A stretch of DNA of 64,000 nt from JALYZC01 sp963725645 (GTDB taxonomy: Bacteria; Actinomycetota; Thermoleophilia; Solirubrobacterales; Solirubrobacteraceae), in NCBI GenBank assembly GCA_963725645.1, contig CAVRZD010000006.1:1364001-1428000 (forward strand), written 5' to 3'. Below, piece by piece: positions 60,336 to 64,000 of this stretch. Position 1 is the stretch's first letter. Every line of letters begins with the position of its first letter. The notes under the pieces are model-generated. The model was not told the origin of the DNA and ran no database searches. It saw nothing but the letters and a program-made list of their open reading frames with translations. The position numbers and the translations under genes were made by a program.

Positions 60336-61098
60336 CCAGCTCGGCCACCGATTCGACGATCCGCGACGCCCGGTACGGATGGCGCTCGGCGTCCGCGAGC
60401 GCGGTCACGCCGGTGAGCACGAGGATCGTCTCCAGGCCCGCCTCGAGGCCCGCGACGACGTCGGTGTCCATGCGGTCGCCGATCATCGCCGTGGTCTCCG
60501 AGTGCGCGTCGATGGCGTTGAGGGCCGAGCGCATCATCAGCGGGTTCGGCTTCCCCACGAAATACGGCTGGACTCCGGTCGCGCGGCTGATCAGCGCCGC
60601 CACCGAGCCCGTCGCGGGGAGCGGGCCGGCGGCGGTGGCCCCGATGTTGTCGGGGTTCGTGGCGATGAAGCGGGCCCCGGCGGAGACGAGGCGAATGGCC
60701 TGGGTGATGCGCTCGAAGCTGTAGGTGCGCGTCTCGCCGAGCACGACATAGTCCGGTCCGCGCTCGCTGAGGGTGTAGCCGACGTCGTGCAGCGCGGTCG
60801 TGAGCCCGGCCTCGCCGATCACGAACGCTGACCCGCCCGGACGCTGGTCGGCGAGGAACCGGCCGGTGGCGAGGGCCGAGGTCCAGATCGACTCCTCCGG
60901 CACCTCCAGACCGCTGGCGCGCAGGCGGGCCGCCAGGTCGCGCGGGGTGTAGATCGAGTTGTTCGTGAGGACGAGGAAGGGCGCGCCGCGATCGCGCAGG
61001 GCGGCCAGGAAGCCGTCGGCGCCCGGAATCGCCTGCTCCTCGTGCACGAGCACGCCGTCCATGTCCATCAGCCATGAGCGGATCTCGCGCCGCGTCAC
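60319..61098 (-). CDS. HAD-IIA (NagD-like) phosphatase
   Basis: 259 residues from ATG 61098. Motif I: WLMDMDGVLVHEEQAIPGADGFL (DxDG). Motif II: FLVLTNNSIYTPRDLAARL (TNN). Motif III/IV: YFVGKPNPLMMRSALNAI (KP) and TAMIGDRMDTDVVAGLEAGLETILVLTGVT (GDRMDTD). This subfamily dephosphorylates small metabolites such as p-nitrophenyl phosphate, phosphoglycolate or UMP. All catalytic residues are present. It is divergent from tadA, whose start lies 51 bp away. Confidence 0.9.
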   Translation of the reverse strand: MTRREIRSWLMDMDGVLVHEEQAIPGADGFLAALRDRGAPFLVLTNNSIYTPRDLAARLRASGLEVPEESIWTSALATGRFLADQRPGGSAFVIGEAGLTTALHDVGYTLSERGPDYVVLGETRTYSFERITQAIRLVSAGARFIATNPDNIGATAAGPLPATGSVAALISRATGVQPYFVGKPNPLMMRSALNAIDAHSETTAMIGDRMDTDVVAGLEAGLETILVLTGVTALADAERHPYRASRIVESVAELADELA

Positions 61099-61148
61099 TC
61101 CGGCAGCCTAGCCCCGCGGGGGCGAAGGACGGGGCCGCGCGCCCTCCT

Positions 61149-62035
<887 letters not shown>

Positions 62036-62036
<1 letters not shown>

Positions 62037-62063
62037 TAGACCCGTCCGCAAGTTCGTTCACGC
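62036..62063 (+). repeat. IS630-type left terminal inverted repeat
   Basis: Reads inward from GTAGACCCGTCCGCAAGTTC. It pairs with the repeat at 63242-63269 with five mismatches in 28 bases. The transposase stop codon (62058) lies inside it. Confidence 0.8.
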
Positions 62064-63198
62064 AACCAGCTGCAGGTGCGGCTCGCGATCGGTGACCTCG
62101 GCGAGGACCCGGTCGAGGTCTGAGCGGGTGAAGGTCCACTCGAACGGCCGGGCGATCTCGGCGTAGCGGGCTTGGAAGGCGAGTAGCTGGTCGGAGAGCT
62201 GACCGAGTGAGCCGAAGTCGTTGGGCGTCAGCGCCTTGCGCTGGAGGATCGAGAAGTAGAGCTCGATCTGGTTGAGCCAGGAGGCGTGGATCGGGAGGTG
62301 GATCAGCCGCAGGTTCTCGTAGGCGCCCTCGAGCCGATCGACCGAGGTCTTGCCCGCGTGGGAGGAGCCGTTGTCGACGATCCAGAACACGCGGCGGGCG
62401 GACGCGTAAGGCTCGCTGCTCATGACGTCCTCGACGAGCCGGCCGAAGGGCTCGATCCCGGTCTTGGGCTCAACCCGGCCGAAGAGGTTGGCGTGGTGGA
62501 CGTCCCAGGCGGCGAGATAGGCGAGGGTGCCGCCGCGGACGTAGTCGAACTCGCAAAGCGAGGGGCGCCCGCCAGCCGGGGCAAGGGTGCGATGACGGCG
62601 CCCCAGCGCCTGCAGCTGGGACTTCTCATCGGCTGAGATCACCAGCTCGTCGGGCCGCAGTCGGCGGCCCTCGAAGCGCCGCGCGTAGAGGTCGAGCACC
62701 CGCCCGGCCCTTTCCGCGAAGTTCGGATCTCTCGGAAACAACCAGGAGCGAACCTGCCAGGGCTTGATCGCCGAGTCGTGCAGCCAGCGCCAGATCGTCG
62801 TCGCCGAGGCGTCGGTGACGCCGCGCTCGATCACGAGACGGTGTAGCTCAGTGCGCGTGAAGCGCGAAAGCGGCAGGCCGTGGGCGGCCGGCAGCTCGCA
62901 GGCGATCGCCTTGACCTCGGCGACCTGCTCCGGGGGGAAAACGGCGCGGCCGCCCTGCGCGCTGTCTGTCGGTGAGGCCCTCGAGCCGCTGGTCGCTGAA
63001 TCTTCGCCGCCACTTGCCGACGCACTCGGGGGTGCAGTCCAGGCGCTCGGCGACCCTGAGGTCGGTTTCACCGGCCGCCGAGTAGAGGACCATCCGCGCC
63101 CGCTGGACCTCGCGAAACGGGCGGGTCTCAGATCGAGCCAGGCGTTCGAGCTCGGCTCGCTCCTCGCAGTTCAGCTCGATCTCGATCTTCTGCGGCAC
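62058..63198 (-). pseudogene. IS630-type transposase, split by a frame change at a C6 run
   Basis: The N-terminal part from ATG 63198 reads MPQKIEIELNCEERAELERL with a helix-turn-helix (LRVAERLDCTPECVGKWRRR). At TTTTCCCCCC near 62940 the frame must move by +1 to continue AVFPPEQVAEVKAIACELPA. The DDE catalytic residues follow: LVISADEKSQLQAL, VFWIVDNGSSHAGK, SWLNQIELYFSILQRKAL. Two readings fit: an IS630 transposase made by programmed frameshifting, or one extra C. Corrected length about 379 residues. If frameshifting works, the element may be active. Confidence 0.82.
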
Positions 63199-63241
63199 CG
63201 CTGGAGGATTCGCCCTCCCATGGGCGATTCCTCCCCAGATC

Positions 63242-63269
63242 GCCTAAACGTACTTACGGACGCGTCTAC
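63242..63269 (-). repeat. IS630-type right terminal inverted repeat
   Basis: Read from the right end on the minus strand it begins GTAGACGCGTCCGTAAGTAC, matching the left end. It lies 43 bases upstream of the transposase ATG and is followed by the TA repeat. Confidence 0.8.
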
Positions 63270-63271
63270 TA

Positions 63272-63780
63272 GCCCGCCCGCACGAGGCGCACAACCGTGT
63301 CTACACGCCTACTGAGGTTCCGCTTCGCACGGTGGCTGTTGCACAAACCAGTCCGAAAACCGGGCCGTCAATTGGTCGCGGGATAACAGTGTTCAGATCG
63401 GCCGGAGCGGCTGAATCATTGGGACAAGACCAACACAAGAGCCGAGATCTCGCCGCTTCGTCCCACGGTCGCGCGCGTAGCCTTTCTTCGCGCCTTTGCG
63501 CGACAGCCTCCACGGAGAGCGGAAGCGCGGCACGGATGTGAAGGTCGGAATCGACCTCGCCAGCGAGCAAAGCCTCGTGCACGCGTCGCGCGCGGTCTCT
63601 CGATGCGGTCGGAGCGCCTACCGGCGCAACTCTAGACCGGGAGTGTGTGCGCACCGCGATCGCTGCCGCGCAGAACGTCCGGGGCAACCTCCTACATCGG
63701 GCGTCCCTGATCATGGGAGCCAAGGGCGTGTGTGTCGGTGCTCACAGAAGGATTGCCGCACTCAGTGCGTCTGGATGGGC
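63272..63780. other. Gene-poor stretch after the IS element
   Basis: No firm gene. It does not continue the tadA frame. A minus-strand frame (63723 to 63301) has a short protein-like stretch (RVHEALLAGEVDSDLHIRAA then LPLSVEAVAQRREERLRA) but no family or start signal, so it may be a remnant. The GC content and base mix differ a little from neighbours, as expected at a recombination junction. Confidence 0.4.
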
Positions 63781-64000
63781 ATGGTCAAAGGACCCGCCCT
63801 GATGCAGCTTCGCGACGGGACCACGGTGGACGTTCGACCCGTGAGCCCCGAGGACAAGGACCTGATCCGCCGCGGCTTTGAGCGGCTCAGTCCCAGGTCG
63901 CGCTACCAGCGATTCCTTGTCCCGGTGCCCCAGCTTCACGATCGGATGCTTGGGTTCCTGACCGAGGTCGACCATCGCGACCACGAGGCGCTGCTGACGC
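63781..64000 (+). CDS. GNAT family acetyltransferase (5' end, partial)
   Basis: Open from ATG 63781 (or ATG 63802 in the same frame) to the window edge. It reads MQLRDGTTVDVRPVSPEDKD, LIRRGFERLSPRSRYQRFLV, then RMLGFLTEVDHRDHEALL. This matches the N-terminus of GNAT proteins related to protein lysine acetyltransferases (DGxxVxVRP, RLSPxSRYxRF). The acetyl-CoA-binding part lies outside the window. A cyclic-nucleotide or ligase-like extra domain cannot be excluded. Confidence 0.75.
   Translation, partial: MVKGPALMQLRDGTTVDVRPVSPEDKDLIRRGFERLSPRSRYQRFLVPVPQLHDRMLGFLTEVDHRDHEALLT

Overview
This 64 kb window is very GC-rich, uses many GTG starts, and is packed with genes that overlap by ATGA or GTGA. 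The style is that of a free-living actinobacterium. The mix of secreted FN3, NHL and Ig-like proteins, ImuB with DUF6504, GMC oxidoreductase with a small subunit, PucR, CpaB and TadA fits Thermoleophilia (Solirubrobacterales-like). That placement is inference; no 16S gene is present.

Layout. 0-5 kb: a small lipoprotein, a seven-repeat secreted protein, RNase P RNA (rnpB) with its terminator, and a secreted NHL protein. 5-13 kb: TetR regulator, a flavin monooxygenase fused to an SCP2 domain, a metalloprotease, an SOS-controlled imuB-DUF6504 pair, a diguanylate cyclase and a PAP2 phosphatase. 13-19 kb: a decayed stretch with fragments of an alcohol dehydrogenase, a universal stress protein, a DUF5335 protein and an alpha/beta hydrolase, among intact stress-type genes (STAS operon, HPF, SCP2-hydrolase). 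18.8-26.6 kb: a vitamin B12 locus. It has a PduO-type adenosyltransferase, then divergently a cobalamin riboswitch leading six stop/start-overlapping genes. These are three secreted DUF4430/transcobalamin beta-domain-like proteins, an ECF T protein, a fused ECF ATPase pair, and an ECF S component fused to an extracytoplasmic alpha6/alpha6 toroid. Together they resemble a bacterial, membrane-tethered transcobalamin. This is the strongest candidate for a little-described system.

26.6-29.5 kb: a proton-translocating transhydrogenase operon (pntAA-pntAB-pntB) broken by six single-base insertions. 29.6 kb: an unusual type II tRNA on the minus strand with an 8/4 acceptor/T-stem cloverleaf, discriminator G and a GAG anticodon, i.e. 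an allo-tRNA candidate. 29.8-44.5 kb: cupin-GNAT pair, ACT protein, orphan D12 adenine methylase, cyclopropane fatty acid synthase, FadR-type regulator with GMC oxidoreductase, nitroreductase, GlpD, a secreted HtrA-like protease, FolP, small transaldolase, and a Rho paralogue that appears to lack key helicase loops. 44.5-61 kb: MarR/monooxygenase pair, SDR, GGDEF-EAL protein, cupredoxin, a two-component system with an 18-codon ORF between its genes, CpaB, a Ca-binding-repeat protein, sigma/anti-sigma/GH15 cluster, desaturase/PucR pair, FN3 protein, HAD phosphatase. 61-64 kb: a TadA ATPase gene cut off at a complete IS630-type element with TA target duplication, then the start of a GNAT acetyltransferase.

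Almost every frameshift seen calls for removing one extra base, so raw-read support should be checked before treating those genes as dead. All assignments come from reading motifs by eye; no database search was run.
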